Shown here: piece after piece, positions 6,666 to 16,001 of the stretch
Layout of the letters: each line of letters opens with the position of its first letter
Position numbering within the stretch: the first letter of the stretch is position 1
DNA from: Planctomyces sp. SH-PL62
GTDB lineage: Bacteria; Planctomycetota; Planctomycetia; Planctomycetales; Planctomycetaceae
DNA: 37,038 bases
Assembly (NCBI GenBank): GCA_945893045.1
Contig: CAMDEA010000080.1
Span: 1-37,038, forward strand
Direction: 5' to 3'
Program-made: the position numbers and the translations under genes
The notes under the pieces: model-generated
What the model saw: only the letters and a program-made list of their open reading frames with translations
The model's database searches: none
What the model was told of the DNA's origin: nothing

Positions 6666-9600
6666 CTATTCCCGCTTGCCGATCAAGCGCAGCAGCGCTC
6701 CGTCCGCCAGTTCTCGTGCTCCGGACTCGGCCCGTTTGGCGAGTTGCTCGGTCAACTCGCGCAGCGATTCGTGACGCGAGCAAGCGTCGGACAGCAGCCA
6801 ATCGTCCCACACGCGCGTGCGCGTCGCGGAATTGGTCTTGCCGGCCTGCGGTTCCCACAGCGTGATCTGCTGCCGCACCAACGTTTCGGCCACGGCCGGA
6901 ACCTTATTCGCGAGATGAATCAACGCCAGCAGCACATGAATTCGGTCACTCGGCCGCTGCTTCATCTGCTCTTCGACAAACGCATCGAGCTCCGCCAAAC
7001 GATCCGACTCGCGAGCCGCCTCGACCAACAGATACGCCGTCGATTTCAAATCGGAAATCTGAGATTTGAGATTTGAGGTTTCGGATTTCCCGGCCACCGA
7101 GCCGGTGAGCATTCTCATCGACTTCACGCCATCATTCGGCAACGACCACGCTCGCCACAATTCATACCGTTCTTGAGCCGGCCGCGATTTCAGTTTCGCT
7201 TCGAGGATCGCCAGCACAGCGCCGGGGTTCTCGTCGGGATACCGATCCGGCCAGCGTGCGTCCGCCACTTGAGCCAACAGATCAATCGCCTCGCGAGTCA
7301 GTCCGGCAGATGCGTAATCGGTGGCGATCGCGATCAACTCCAACCGCCGCAGGTGCTGGCCGTCCATCGCTCCGGTGGCCGACCAGACTTGGTCCATGTG
7401 GCGGAGATGCGAACCGATCGTCTCTTTGGCCTTTTCGGTTTGTTGCTGTTCAAGTTGCTGCTTCGCGAGCCAGCGGCGGAGATCCCCCACTGGATGCTCA
7501 TCGCGCGGATAGGCTTTGCTGACGGGAGCAATCCATTGTTCAAACAGCTTGGCGATTGGCTCGCGACGCTCGTTCAACGGTGCGAGCAGCGCAACGATTT
7601 GCGTGGCAATGCGACTGTTTTGAAACGCGAGTTTCGACCAATCGTGTTGGGCGAGCTTTGTCAGTTCGACATCCAGCCGTTGCTCGTCGTTCGTCAGCCG
7701 CGCGAGCAACAGATGAATCAGTCGTAACGCGAGCGGGTTCGTCGCAGTCTTCTCACGCTCGACGAGTCGTTGCGTGAGCGTGCCGATTCGCTTCTCAGCG
7801 ACGGCGATTTGAACAAGTCGCAGAGCGAGGCTCCGCGGGCGACCCGTAGACCGGACGCCCACGTCCGGTCGATCCGCAGATTGTTCGGACGTAGGCGTCC
7901 GAACTACGGGCTTCGCGACCAAGGCGGGGTTCGCGGACACAGCAAACACAAACACGTCGTCTGGCTGGTGCGTTGGCAGCACGCATTCGAGCAGCGTCGC
8001 GAAGATCGCATCGGCCGCGACTCCTTTCGCACGCCATTCGGGTTCGAGCGTGTCCCATGTCGCGAGGATGTCTTCGGCGAGACCGCTCCTCGACATGAAG
8101 TTGGCGTTGAGCGTCGCCGTCGCGGAGATCACATCCGGTTCGCTCGTGAGAGCTTTGTCATTCTCGAACTTGATTTGTAACGGTGCCGTCGTCGGCCAAT
8201 TGATCGTGTCGCGGAAGATCGCCAGTGACAGGTCCGGCATCTCGGCGTTGAGCGTCAGGCGGCACAGATCGCGAGCGCGATGCAGCCGAGTGCTTGGCCA
8301 GTTGGCGGACCAGACGAATTGCTGCCCCAGCAACATCGGCACGGTCTCGTCGGCGGAACGAGGCCGCAGGACATCGACGGCCAAGCGTGTCCACAACTTG
8401 GTCGCGAGTTCCTTGTCGCCAGCCTTGAGCGCCAACTCGCCACGCTCGCATAGGATTGCCCATTGGAAACGCGGATCGAAGTGCAGCGCTGCGGACTCGG
8501 TCGCGAGGTCCGCGAGTTCGTGACCGAGTTTTTGATGTTCGTCGCGAGCGAGGCATTCGCGTGCGACGAGCCACAAACCAAGCTGCGGATGAAAACCGGC
8601 CGGCGCGGTGCGCGGTCGCTCGGTCTTGAGGTGCGACTTCGCGATCTCGACGAGTCGTGGAAGAGCCGTGCGTTCGGCATCCGGTTCCGGAGAGACGAGT
8701 TCGGTCAGCGAGGCCAAGATCGCGAGCGACAAATCTGGACGACGGGCACTCTTGCCCGTCCTGTCTTTGTCATTCGCGTCATCGGACGGACGGGCAGGAG
8801 TGCCCATCCTACGCAGCGACTCAGTCCACTTCGCCCACAGCTCTTTGTCCTTCGCGGCTTCTTTGAGCAGCGACACAAACGGGCTGTCGAGCCGCAGGTT
8901 CGTCAGCGAATCGCCGGTGACGTGAGTGAGCAAGTCGATGCGTGAAGTAGACCGGACGCCCACGTCCGGTCGATTCGGCGTCTGTCCGGACGTAGGCGTC
9001 CGGACTACTTTCGCGTCGTCGGTCATTATGTCCGGCAGCATCTCCGGCTTGATCGCCGCGCGCGCGTTGGAGAAGCGGTGTTCGAGTTGTTCCAGCCACG
9101 TTCCGCCGTCGCTGTTGTTCGCGCTGGGCAGTTGCCAGCGAGTGATCATCGCTTGAGCCAGCCGCGCGGCGACGTAGGGTTGATTGATCTCGGCGGTGAT
9201 CTTCGCCGCCTCGACGAACAGCGGGCTACTGGCTTGCCGAGTCAACTCGGCCGGATCGTCCAGCTTCGCCAGCATCCGATTGACGATCCGCACGGCGAGT
9301 TGCTGCATTGCCGGTTCTCTGCCAAACACGCGGCAGTGGTCGAGCACGAGTTCGGGGGAAGAGACCTCGTAAAACAAAACAGCCGCCTCGAAGTCGCCGG
9401 CACGAGCGAGTTCCGAGCCGATGCCGCAGGTCGTCAGTGCAAAGGCGGAGATTCTGCCGGTCACGGGTTCGGCATCGAGATCACGCAACAACTGCACGGA
9501 TTGCTGCGAATTCTTGTCTCGCGGATGCTCTGTGAAATCTGGCGACTGCCTAGCGTCGATCAGCACTCGAAGCCGCGATCTCGCTTCGTCGAACTTCCCC

Positions 9601-12600
9601 TGCTTGAGCCGAACCAACCCAAGCGTGACGTTGCCGCCCAGCGTCCAATGGGGATGCGTCTTCATCGCGGCTTCGACGGAAGCGGCGAGTTCGTCGAGCT
9701 TCTTCAACTGCGCCGCGAGTTCGACCGTTCGCCGAGTGATCGAGTCGATCTGATTGCCGCTTTGCAAGCGAGACACGTCGATGCCGTACCAAGCTCCGGG
9801 AGCCTTCTGCGACTCCGACGGTACCGCCAAATCGCGCGCGATCGGCCACATCTCTTCCTGCTGCCAAACCGACTCGCTCACGGCCAACAATCGAGCCGTC
9901 AGGTTCGAACGAAAGTCAGGGGCTTCGCGGAAGGCTTTCTCAAACAGTTGGATGATGAGTTTGGCTCGGATCGGCGGGCCTTCGAGTCGCTGAACGATGC
10001 GGCTGAAGAGTTCGATCCGCTGTTGATCGTTCACGGCCAGCTTCGACTTCAACACGATGCGTGCCAACTCATCGACGTGTCCGAGTTCCGACAGGATTTG
10101 TTCCGCCTCGAACAACACTTGCGCGGTCGCGTTCGGTAACTTTTCGATCGCGAACAGAAAATGCGGCACCGCGAGTTCCGCTTTGCCGGCCGAGACCAAC
10201 GCTCGCGCGAGCGTCAGCCGAAACTGCGGATCGGGAGCATCGCTGTCCGCCAGCCGCACGAGCAGCTTCGCGATCTTTTCGCTTGGCGAGCCGGAGGGCG
10301 TCAGCCCCCGGACGTTCGGATCGCTCCCCGTCCGGGGGCTAACGCCGCCCGGCTCGCCAGGAACATTACGCGACGCGCCGGAGCTAAGCGGCAACTCCGC
10401 CCCGTAAAGCTCGGCCAACTGCCCGAACAGTTTCAGCGAATGCGGCGAGCGATCGAATTGTTGCTCGGCCTGTTCGATGAGCGGTCCCAATCTGCCGTGC
10501 TGACCCAGCAGCGCAAGTGCCTTCGTGCGCGCGACCGAGGTTGTCGTGATGACTCGCGCCTGCTGTCCGCCGCCGAACGTCGATTGTTGCACGCTGCCGA
10601 TCAACGTATTGGCCGGCGAGGTGCGTCGCACGATTTGCTCGGCAATCTCACAGGCTTGGTCGAGCTGCTTGGCGTCGATTCGTTCCTGCATCGCCTGTTG
10701 CAGCACCGCGAGGTTGTTCCCCGCTCGCTGAGGCAACCGCTGCCGAATCGCTTCCGCCTGCTCGTGCAGCCCCAGCCCCGACAACGTCGAGGCCAGTTGC
10801 AATTCTTCGGCCGGCTCCAGCTTCATCCCAAACAACCGCTCGGCCGCCAACCGCACACGATCGGTTCGATGCAACTTCCCGGCCAACTGCACGGCGCGTT
10901 GCTCGATCTCTTTGAGTTGCTGCCCATCGGTCGTCGCGATCCGGTCGAGCAGGTCAAGGGCTTCGTCGAATTTCTCCAGCTTGAGATGACACGACACCAT
11001 ACTGAGCTTGAGGGCGGATGATGTTTGCGGAAGATCGAACAGGTCTCGCATCGAAGTCAGCGGCTCTCCGGTTTGTTGAGGGGAGGCATCCACGTTTGAG
11101 CGATCCCACCATTGCAGACTCGCGACGGCGAGACTCCAGAGAAACTTTTGACGCGAGTCCGGTTCCGCTCGCTGGCGAGCCGACTTGGCATGAGCCAGCA
11201 GTTCGGCACGCTCGCGAGGCGTTTGAGCCTGTGACCAAGCCTGCCGCAAAACGTGGATCGCATCCAGCCCCGGCATCGCTTCCGTGGACGGGAATTCTTC
11301 TTTCACCAAATGCACGGTATCCGTTGTGTGCCAGACCAGTCCCAACTCATACGGAGTTGATTTCAAAACAATTTCCGTGTGCTTCCGGCCGTTGAGCATC
11401 CGTTGCAGGAGGCCCGGCGTCCCGATGACCGGCTTGCGAATGGAAATCTGAAGGTTGGGACTCGCGAAGGCATCGAACGCGGCATCGAGAATCCGCAGCG
11501 CGTCGGCGGATAGCGATACCGAATCGGACGTCACTCGCCGTGGATGAATCATCCGATAGCCGAGCCACCACGCGGCATTGGCCGGATCAGCGCGACGAAA
11601 ACCAGGCTTGCCGATCGTGGCTGCATTCCCTTTGGCCAAGTCCATCGCGACGAACTTGGCCAGGATTCGCAGCGTGGCATCCGTGTCCTTATTGATCGCC
11701 GTGAGTTGCATGAGCCAGCCCAGCGCCTCCGGACTTTGAGTGGTCCGTTCCAACTCCGCGAGCAAGTCATCGGCGACATCGGCACGACGCGCGAAAATCA
11801 GTTCACGGCACAGACGCTCGATCGGCGGAACGTGATACCACTCCATCGCCTCATCGCACGCTTGAAGTTGACGGTACGCCTCGACCAAACGATCCAGCAC
11901 ATCGGCGTCCAGCGGCGTTTGGCTGTTCTTGGCATCCGACTCGGCCAACGGCATGAAAGTCGATTGTGGCCGAATGCCTGACAACGCGGAGAGAGCCAAC
12001 CATTGCGCGGCCGGATCATCAGGTGCGAGGGCCAGCAGCGCCAGCCGTGCTTGCAGGCGCTGCTTCGCGTTGTCTCGCAGAAATTCGAGATACACCGCAT
12101 CCCAAGCGACTCGCAGAGCCGCCTTGGGTTCCATGCCGGCCGGCGGGGCAATCTTCGGCACGATGCTCATTCCAAGCTGTCCATACATGACCAACACACG
12201 CGCGGCTCCGAAGTCGCGTGGCCAGCCTCGGTCTAACTCGGCTCGCGCGCGGACTTGTTGTATGCGTTGTGTCATTCGGTCGGCATGAGTTGTTGCCGGC
12301 GTCGGAAACGCGGCGAGAATGCTCGGCGTATCGTCGGAGATCGGCAGCGTCAGAATGTCATCCAGCACGGCCGAAAATTCCTTGAGCTGATCCCGATAAT
12401 GCAACGCAATCGCGTGTCGATACAGGAATTCCCAGTTCTGCGGCTCCCGGTCCAGCCATGCGTGGATCAGCTTGAGAGCTTGATCGGTGCTTGGGTTCTT
12501 TGTCGGGGCTGATTGACCAAGCAACCGGTCGATTTCCTTGAGCACCTTGGCGGGGTCACGTTCGGATTCGAGCCAGCGGGTGGCGAGAGTGTCGGCATCG

Positions 12601-15506
12601 GCGTCGCGGCCGGCTCGTCGGAGCAACACGATCAGATGCTCGTCGGCCTCACGCTTGCGAGTCACTTCGGCCAATCGCTGTTGATGAGCGATCGCGGCTT
12701 CCAAATCCCCCGACGTCTCGCACAATGACACCATCCGAGCCAGCAGCGCGGGGTCTCGCGGAGCCTGCGGCAACCAGCGTTCCAACTCCCGCCGAGCCTG
12801 CTGCGTGTCCCCCGCTTGCTCGTGGACCTGCACCAACGCCAGCGACGCATCACGCCGCAACTTTGGCTCCGCCCGGTAACGCTCCAACCGCTGCACCAAC
12901 TTCGAGAACTCACCAGGGAAGACGGACAATTCGGCCAGCTTGCGGATGATCTCGATGCGATCGTCGGACTTCGCGGTTTGCTCGAAGACCCGCCACAAGA
13001 TTTCGCGAGCCTCATCCGTCGCACTGAGCGGTACGGCGCTAGCCGCCGGTAAATCGCGGCGCTGACCACCCGCTTTACCGGCGGCTAGCGCCGTGCCGCT
13101 CAGTTGTCGTGGCCCGTCTTCCATCAATCGTTCGACCAACCTCAACGCCAACCGTTTGTCGGCCACGTTCTGCCGAGACGCTCGCCGCAGAATCTGCAAC
13201 GCCTCGGCGTTCTGCCCGAAGCGCAAACAAACATCGACGACGAACTCCGCACTCTCTGGATTCCCCGGAGCGGCCGCGAGCAATTCTCGACCCGCCTTCA
13301 ACGCCTTCTCTTTGCGACCGAGCTTCTGTTCGAGTTCCGCGATCGAGCGCAACGCATCAATCCGAAACCGCCGATCAATCTTCAGCAGCCGCTCGTAAAG
13401 CTCGACGGCCGAGAGCCACTGGCTGTCGAGCGTCAGCATCCGCGCCGCCGCTTGGAGGAACACACCGTTGCGCGGCGCGAGTTCGACGGCCTTCCTCGCC
13501 GCAACCGTTGCTTCTCGCAACTTGTCGGCTGCTTCGAGGTACTTCGCAAGCCGAAAATGTTGAGCGGCGTGGGGCGGGGTCAGGTCTTCAAATTTCAGTT
13601 TTGGCCGCGGATTGGACGCAGAAGATGGATCAACGGTTGACTTGGTTGGTGTGTCGATGGTGGATCGTGGGGCCAAAACTGAAATTTGAAGACCTGACCC
13701 CTCGCGTGCCAACTCCGCCTGCAATTCCTCAATCCGCCCGGTCAATAACTCCGACTCCGACAGCACCTTGACCTCGACCTGCACGACGCGGTCGAACGTC
13801 TCCGGCGTGTCGGCCAGCGCGGCGGCTTCGGCCAACGCGGACATGGCCAACTCATGCTGCTTCCATTTGCGACGCAGCTCCGCTTGCTGGAATCGCAACT
13901 CCAGTGACTTGCGATCCAGCTCGCACGCGGCGTCGATCGTCGTCAGTGTTTCATCGCGGTAGCCGAACCGAGACAACACCTCCGCCAATTGGGCGAGGTT
14001 GTTCGCGTTGCGTCGTGGTGCCTCAGCCATCGAACGCCAGGCCGCGAGCGATTCGTCTTTCTTGCCGGCGGAGTCCAGCACCTCGCCAAGCTGTTCGCGA
14101 TGCGCGAGTGCCTCCGGTTCCAACTCGATCGCTTTCCGTAACAACTCGGCCGCGTCATCGAGCAGCGACTTGTCGGCAGATGACATCAATCCCGCGACCT
14201 GAGCGGCGACAACGGCATCCTTCGGTTTGGCATCAACGAGCTTTCGCCAGACGGCGGCGGCTTTCTTCGCTCGTAGTTCCGCCTTCAGGCGGTCTTCCTC
14301 TTCGGTAGCCGGACCACCTGAAGGCGGAACTACGAACTTCAGAATCAAGAATCCCCAATCGCGGATGTGGTCGGGATTGTTCGGGGCGATGCGATCGAGT
14401 TGCTCGTACTGCGCAATCGCTTCCGCAAATTGTTGGTCTGACAGCAATAATTCGATCAACTCCAACCGCAGCTCGACGGAGGTCGGCGCGAGTTTGATGC
14501 CCGCGTCCAATCGCGCTCGCGCGTCTTTGCGACGGTCCAGCGAAACCAACGCTCGCGACAATCGCACGACGGCATCGAGATCATCCGGTTGTTTGACCAA
14601 TCGCTCTTCGTAGTGCTTGATGAGTCCCGCCGCATCGTCCTTCGCGAGGAACGCCTCTTCGATGCGACGCCGCGTTTCGCGGAACAGCCAGTGATCCTGC
14701 TTCAGCCCGCCGAGCAACCGATCGGCCTCGGCCAGCGCTGTTTCAAACTGGCCGAGCTTCAGCCGCAGATCGACCGCTTCGAGTTCAAACTCCGACCGCC
14801 GATACAAATCCTTGGTCGCTTTTGCCAACGCTTCAAAGCGCGGCAAAGCCGCTTCCCAATGTCCATCGTCGAGCAACGTCTTCGCGATCAACTCCGGCAC
14901 GCGCGGATCGTTCGGGACGAGCTTTTCCAACCGCGTCCAAACCTCGACCACTTTGTCGCCGGGAGCGAGCCGCTGCTGCACTCGGCCAAGCGTTTGAAAC
15001 ACATCGAGCAAATCGGTCGGAGCCGGCTGCCGCTGAATCGCTCGTTCGAGCGCCGCGGCCGCATCGGGCCAGCGATTGAGCGTCATCAAGTTCTGTCCGA
15101 GCGAGAACGACGCCACCGCACTTTTGGGCAACAGTTCTTCGGCACGCTCAAAGGCCGCCTGAGCCGATTCCGCATCCCCTTGCGAAGCCTCGACGAGGCC
15201 AACGACCAACCATGCTCGCCCCGCATCCTCGAATTCGGACGCTTCGGCTTTCTCTCGCAGCCGAGTGATCAACTCATCCAGCGACTCGTGATCGACATGA
15301 AACTCGAGCACCTTGTCGAGCGCGGTCCCCTTGCGTGGATTACGCTCCAGCACCATCAAGAACCGCTCGGCCGACTTGCGAGCTTCCGCCTCTTCGGCAA
15401 CGACCTGATCGTTGTCGGCGGGTAACACTTGGTTCTGCGGATTCGCCGCGATCGCACACACACTGGCGGTCAGCACGAGCGACCAAGTCCAGATTCGAAT
15501 GCTCAC
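6666..15506 (-). CDS. giant exported tetratricopeptide-repeat protein (about 2946 residues)
   Basis: One uninterrupted 8.8 kb frame. GTG 15506 is the preferred start because AAGGAG stands 7 nt upstream; ATG 15530 would place eight charged residues before the leader. The N-terminus VSIRIWTWSLVLTASVCAIAA is a Sec signal peptide, so the protein acts outside the cytoplasm. Nearly all the rest is TPR-like helical pairs, for example AGRAWLVVGLVEASQGDAES and ALPRFEALAKAT, and LAKYLEAADKLREATVAARK near residue 660. No catalytic domain or transmembrane segment was recognised; TPR proteins are scaffolds for protein contacts. Residues about 391-412, 602-644, 802-828, 1717-1741, 2166-2187, 2234-2255, 2533-2555 and 2806-2822 are encoded by repeat elements and are low-complexity loops between helices. 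Partners and function are unknown. Confidence 0.93.
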   Translation of the reverse strand: MSIRIWTWSLVLTASVCAIAANPQNQVLPADNDQVVAEEAEARKSAERFLMVLERNPRKGTALDKVLEFHVDHESLDELITRLREKAEASEFEDAGRAWLVVGLVEASQGDAESAQAAFERAEELLPKSAVASFSLGQNLMTLNRWPDAAAALERAIQRQPAPTDLLDVFQTLGRVQQRLAPGDKVVEVWTRLEKLVPNDPRVPELIAKTLLDDGHWEAALPRFEALAKATKDLYRRSEFELEAVDLRLKLGQFETALAEADRLLGGLKQDHWLFRETRRRIEEAFLAKDDAAGLIKHYEERLVKQPDDLDAVVRLSRALVSLDRRKDARARLDAGIKLAPTSVELRLELIELLLSDQQFAEAIAQYEQLDRIAPNNPDHIRDWGFLILKFVVPPSGGPATEEEDRLKAELRAKKAAAVWRKLVDAKPKDAVVAAQVAGLMSSADKSLLDDAAELLRKAIELEPEALAHREQLGEVLDSAGKKDESLAAWRSMAEAPRRNANNLAQLAEVLSRFGYRDETLTTIDAACELDRKSLELRFQQAELRRKWKQHELAMSALAEAAALADTPETFDRVVQVEVKVLSESELLTGRIEELQAELAREGSGLQISVLAPRSTIDTPTKSTVDPSSASNPRPKLKFEDLTPPHAAQHFRLAKYLEAADKLREATVAARKAVELAPRNGVFLQAAARMLTLDSQWLSAVELYERLLKIDRRFRIDALRSIAELEQKLGRKEKALKAGRELLAAAPGNPESAEFVVDVCLRFGQNAEALQILRRASRQNVADKRLALRLVERLMEDGPRQLSGTALAAGKAGGQRRDLPAASAVPLSATDEAREILWRVFEQTAKSDDRIEIIRKLAELSVFPGEFSKLVQRLERYRAEPKLRRDASLALVQVHEQAGDTQQARRELERWLPQAPRDPALLARMVSLCETSGDLEAAIAHQQRLAEVTRKREADEHLIVLLRRAGRDADADTLATRWLESERDPAKVLKEIDRLLGQSAPTKNPSTDQALKLIHAWLDREPQNWEFLYRHAIALHYRDQLKEFSAVLDDILTLPISDDTPSILAAFPTPATTHADRMTQRIQQVRARAELDRGWPRDFGAARVLVMYGQLGMSIVPKIAPPAGMEPKAALRVAWDAVYLEFLRDNAKQRLQARLALLALAPDDPAAQWLALSALSGIRPQSTFMPLAESDAKNSQTPLDADVLDRLVEAYRQLQACDEAMEWYHVPPIERLCRELIFARRADVADDLLAELERTTQSPEALGWLMQLTAINKDTDATLRILAKFVAMDLAKGNAATIGKPGFRRADPANAAWWLGYRMIHPRRVTSDSVSLSADALRILDAAFDAFASPNLQISIRKPVIGTPGLLQRMLNGRKHTEIVLKSTPYELGLVWHTTDTVHLVKEEFPSTEAMPGLDAIHVLRQAWSQAQTPRERAELLAHAKSARQRAEPDSRQKFLWSLAVASLQWWDRSNVDASPQQTGEPLTSMRDLFDLPQTSSALKLSMVSCHLKLEKFDEALDLLDRIATTDGQQLKEIEQRAVQLAGKLHRTDRVRLAAERLFGMKLEPAEELQLASTLSGLGLHEQAEAIRQRLPQRAGNNLAVLQQAMQERIDAKQLDQACEIAEQIVRRTSPANTLIGSVQQSTFGGGQQARVITTTSVARTKALALLGQHGRLGPLIEQAEQQFDRSPHSLKLFGQLAELYGAELPLSSGASRNVPGEPGGVSPRTGSDPNVRGLTPSGSPSEKIAKLLVRLADSDAPDPQFRLTLARALVSAGKAELAVPHFLFAIEKLPNATAQVLFEAEQILSELGHVDELARIVLKSKLAVNDQQRIELFSRIVQRLEGPPIRAKLIIQLFEKAFREAPDFRSNLTARLLAVSESVWQQEEMWPIARDLAVPSESQKAPGAWYGIDVSRLQSGNQIDSITRRTVELAAQLKKLDELAASVEAAMKTHPHWTLGGNVTLGLVRLKQGKFDEARSRLRVLIDARQSPDFTEHPRDKNSQQSVQLLRDLDAEPVTGRISAFALTTCGIGSELARAGDFEAAVLFYEVSSPELVLDHCRVFGREPAMQQLAVRIVNRMLAKLDDPAELTRQASSPLFVEAAKITAEINQPYVAARLAQAMITRWQLPSANNSDGGTWLEQLEHRFSNARAAIKPEMLPDIMTDDAKVVRTPTSGQTPNRPDVGVRSTSRIDLLTHVTGDSLTNLRLDSPFVSLLKEAAKDKELWAKWTESLRRMGTPARPSDDANDKDRTGKSARRPDLSLAILASLTELVSPEPDAERTALPRLVEIAKSHLKTERPRTAPAGFHPQLGLWLVARECLARDEHQKLGHELADLATESAALHFDPRFQWAILCERGELALKAGDKELATKLWTRLAVDVLRPRSADETVPMLLGQQFVWSANWPSTRLHRARDLCRLTLNAEMPDLSLAIFRDTINWPTTAPLQIKFENDKALTSEPDVISATATLNANFMSRSGLAEDILATWDTLEPEWRAKGVAADAIFATLLECVLPTHQPDDVFVFAVSANPALVAKPVVRTPTSEQSADRPDVGVRSTGRPRSLALRLVQIAVAEKRIGTLTQRLVEREKTATNPLALRLIHLLLARLTNDEQRLDVELTKLAQHDWSKLAFQNSRIATQIVALLAPLNERREPIAKLFEQWIAPVSKAYPRDEHPVGDLRRWLAKQQLEQQQTEKAKETIGSHLRHMDQVWSATGAMDGQHLRRLELIAIATDYASAGLTREAIDLLAQVADARWPDRYPDENPGAVLAILEAKLKSRPAQERYELWRAWSLPNDGVKSMRMLTGSVAGKSETSNLKSQISDLKSTAYLLVEAARESDRLAELDAFVEEQMKQRPSDRIHVLLALIHLANKVPAVAETLVRQQITLWEPQAGKTNSATRTRVWDDWLLSDACSRHESLRELTEQLAKRAESGARELADGALLRLIGKRE
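7043..7090. repeat. in-frame heptamer run inside the giant TPR gene
   Basis: On the coding (minus) strand the units read CTCAAAT, CTCAAAT, CTCAGAT, TTCCGAT, TTGAAAT: period 7 with drift. It encodes the peptide TSNLKSQISDLKS at about residues 2806-2822, between two helices. The sequence is AT-rich compared with the gene around it. Confidence 0.75.
7843..7910. repeat. palindromic element, CCGGACGCCCACGTCCGG family, in frame in the TPR gene
   Basis: The arms 7843-7866 and 7887-7910 are inverted with three mismatches in 24; the outer ends are CCCGTAG and CTACGGG. The left arm contains a smaller hairpin (GACCGGACG-CCCA-CGTCCGGTC). On the coding strand it gives VVRTPTSEQSADRPDVGVRS at about residues 2533-2555. 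Other copies are at 8946-9009 (same gene, same frame) and a half copy at 36734-36761. Confidence 0.9.
8744..8805. repeat. palindromic element, GGGCACTCYTGCCCGTC family, in frame in the TPR gene
   Basis: The 17-bp arms at 8744-8760 and 8789-8805 are inverted with one mismatch around a 28-bp core. On the coding strand it gives MGTPARPSDDANDKDRTGKS at about residues 2234-2255, a hydrophilic stretch in an otherwise helical protein. Confidence 0.88.
8946..9009. repeat. palindromic element, second copy of the 7843 family, in frame in the TPR gene
   Basis: The 22-bp arms 8946-8967 and 8988-9009 (outer ends AGTAG and CTACT) are inverted with two mismatches. It encodes VVRTPTSGQTPNRPDVGVRS at about residues 2166-2187, nearly the same peptide as the copy at 7843-7910. 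The core between the arms differs, so only the arms are conserved. Confidence 0.9.
10285..10358. repeat. palindromic element, GGCGAGCCGG family, in frame in the TPR gene
   Basis: Arms of 29 bp at 10285-10313 and 10330-10358 are inverted with three mismatches; both include AGCCCCCGGAC or its complement. On the coding strand it gives GEPGGVSPRTGSDPNVRGL followed by TPSGSPS, at about residues 1717-1741, a Gly/Pro/Ser-rich loop. Confidence 0.9.
13024..13103. repeat. palindromic element, CTGAGCGGYACGGCGCTAGC family, in frame in the TPR gene
   Basis: Arms of 30 bp at 13024-13053 and 13074-13103 are inverted with one mismatch. The coding strand gives LSGTALAAGKAGGQRRDLPA then ASAVPLS at about residues 802-828. 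A second copy of this family is in putA at 18399-18481 on the opposite gene strand but in the same peptide frame. Confidence 0.92.
13576..13701. repeat. palindromic element with perfect 31-bp arms, in frame in the TPR gene
   Basis: Arms 13576-13606 and 13671-13701 are exact reverse complements over 31 bp; the outer end reads GGGGTCAGGTCTTCAAATTT. The core is 64 bp. The coding strand gives SGLQISVLAP at the start and LKFEDLTPP at the end, at about residues 602-644. Perfect arms suggest recent arrival or strong maintenance. The GGTCAGGTCTTC end resembles repeats seen with IS200-like Y1 transposases; that link is from memory and unverified. Confidence 0.92.
14272..14334. repeat. palindromic element, CGTAGTTCCGCCTTCAGG family, in frame in the TPR gene
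   Basis: Arms of about 23 bp at 14272-14294 and 14312-14334 are inverted with one or two mismatches. The coding strand gives FVVPPSGGPATEEEDRLKAE at about residues 391-412. The length is 63 bp, a multiple of three. Confidence 0.9.
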
Positions 15507-15513
15507 GAAATCG

Positions 15514-15519
15514 CTCCTT
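15514..15519 (-). promoter_or_regulatory. ribosome binding site that sets the giant TPR gene start
   Basis: AAGGAG on the minus strand, 7 nt from GTG 15506. It is a near-ideal Shine-Dalgarno sequence and favours the GTG over the ATG at 15530, which lies upstream of this site. Confidence 0.7.
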
Positions 15520-15545
15520 GTTCGTCTCACGACGTTGAAAACCGA

Positions 15546-16001
15546 CTACGTCCAGTTTTCACAAATCAGGCCAGGAACCCGTGTGAAGTGACTGAGGTTG
15601 TTGGTCACCATTGTGGCGTCAAGCGCTTTGGCGTGACCGGCAATGAGCAGGTCCATTGCGCCAATTGTGGTTCCCGAACTTTCCAAGTGGTGCCGCACAT
15701 CTCCGTAATGCTCGGAGCAGCCGTGAGCGTCGAAGTCATAAATCGCAAACGGGACGAGGATTTTGCGAACGGCCGAAATCTCGCGTGCGTAGTCGCCGCT
15801 CTGCCGTGCTCCAAATTCCAATTCGGCGACGGTCATCGACGACAGTGCGACAATCGCTCCAGCCACCTGCTCTTTGCGGCACCGCGCCAAGATCCGCCGC
15901 GCGGTTCGCAAGCGTGTCTTCTGCCGTTCATTTCGCGGCGACTCAATCTTCAAGCCGCGAATCAAATAGACCAACGTGTCGGTATCGAGCAGATAGATCA
16001 T
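15546..16001 (-). CDS. vapC: PIN domain toxin, VapC type
   Basis: This 151-residue protein is a PIN-domain ribonuclease; VapC toxins cut RNA, often tRNA, when not bound by their antitoxin. The acidic site is visible: D6 in YLLDTDTLVYLI, E60 in SSMTVAELEFG, D117 in IGAMDLLIAGHA; the last block is TNNLSHF, with Asn where some members have Asp. The ATG at 16001 overlaps the antitoxin's stop by 4 bp (ATGA), the usual coupling for these pairs; the open frame reaches further upstream but only by running through the antitoxin gene. Length is at the upper end for VapC because of a basic insert near residues 20-45. Confidence 0.93.
   Translation of the reverse strand: MIYLLDTDTLVYLIRGLKIESPRNERQKTRLRTARRILARCRKEQVAGAIVALSSMTVAELEFGARQSGDYAREISAVRKILVPFAIYDFDAHGCSEHYGDVRHHLESSGTTIGAMDLLIAGHAKALDATMVTNNLSHFTRVPGLICENWT

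Noticed and set aside
7843..9009. The elements in the TPR gene as evidence that it is a pseudogene
   Set aside because: The frame stays open for 2946 codons across all of them, and the sequence between them keeps regular TPR helices.
9078..10139. A 353-codon plus-strand open frame
   Set aside because: It is antisense to the giant TPR gene, one of many such shadows in that GC-rich stretch.
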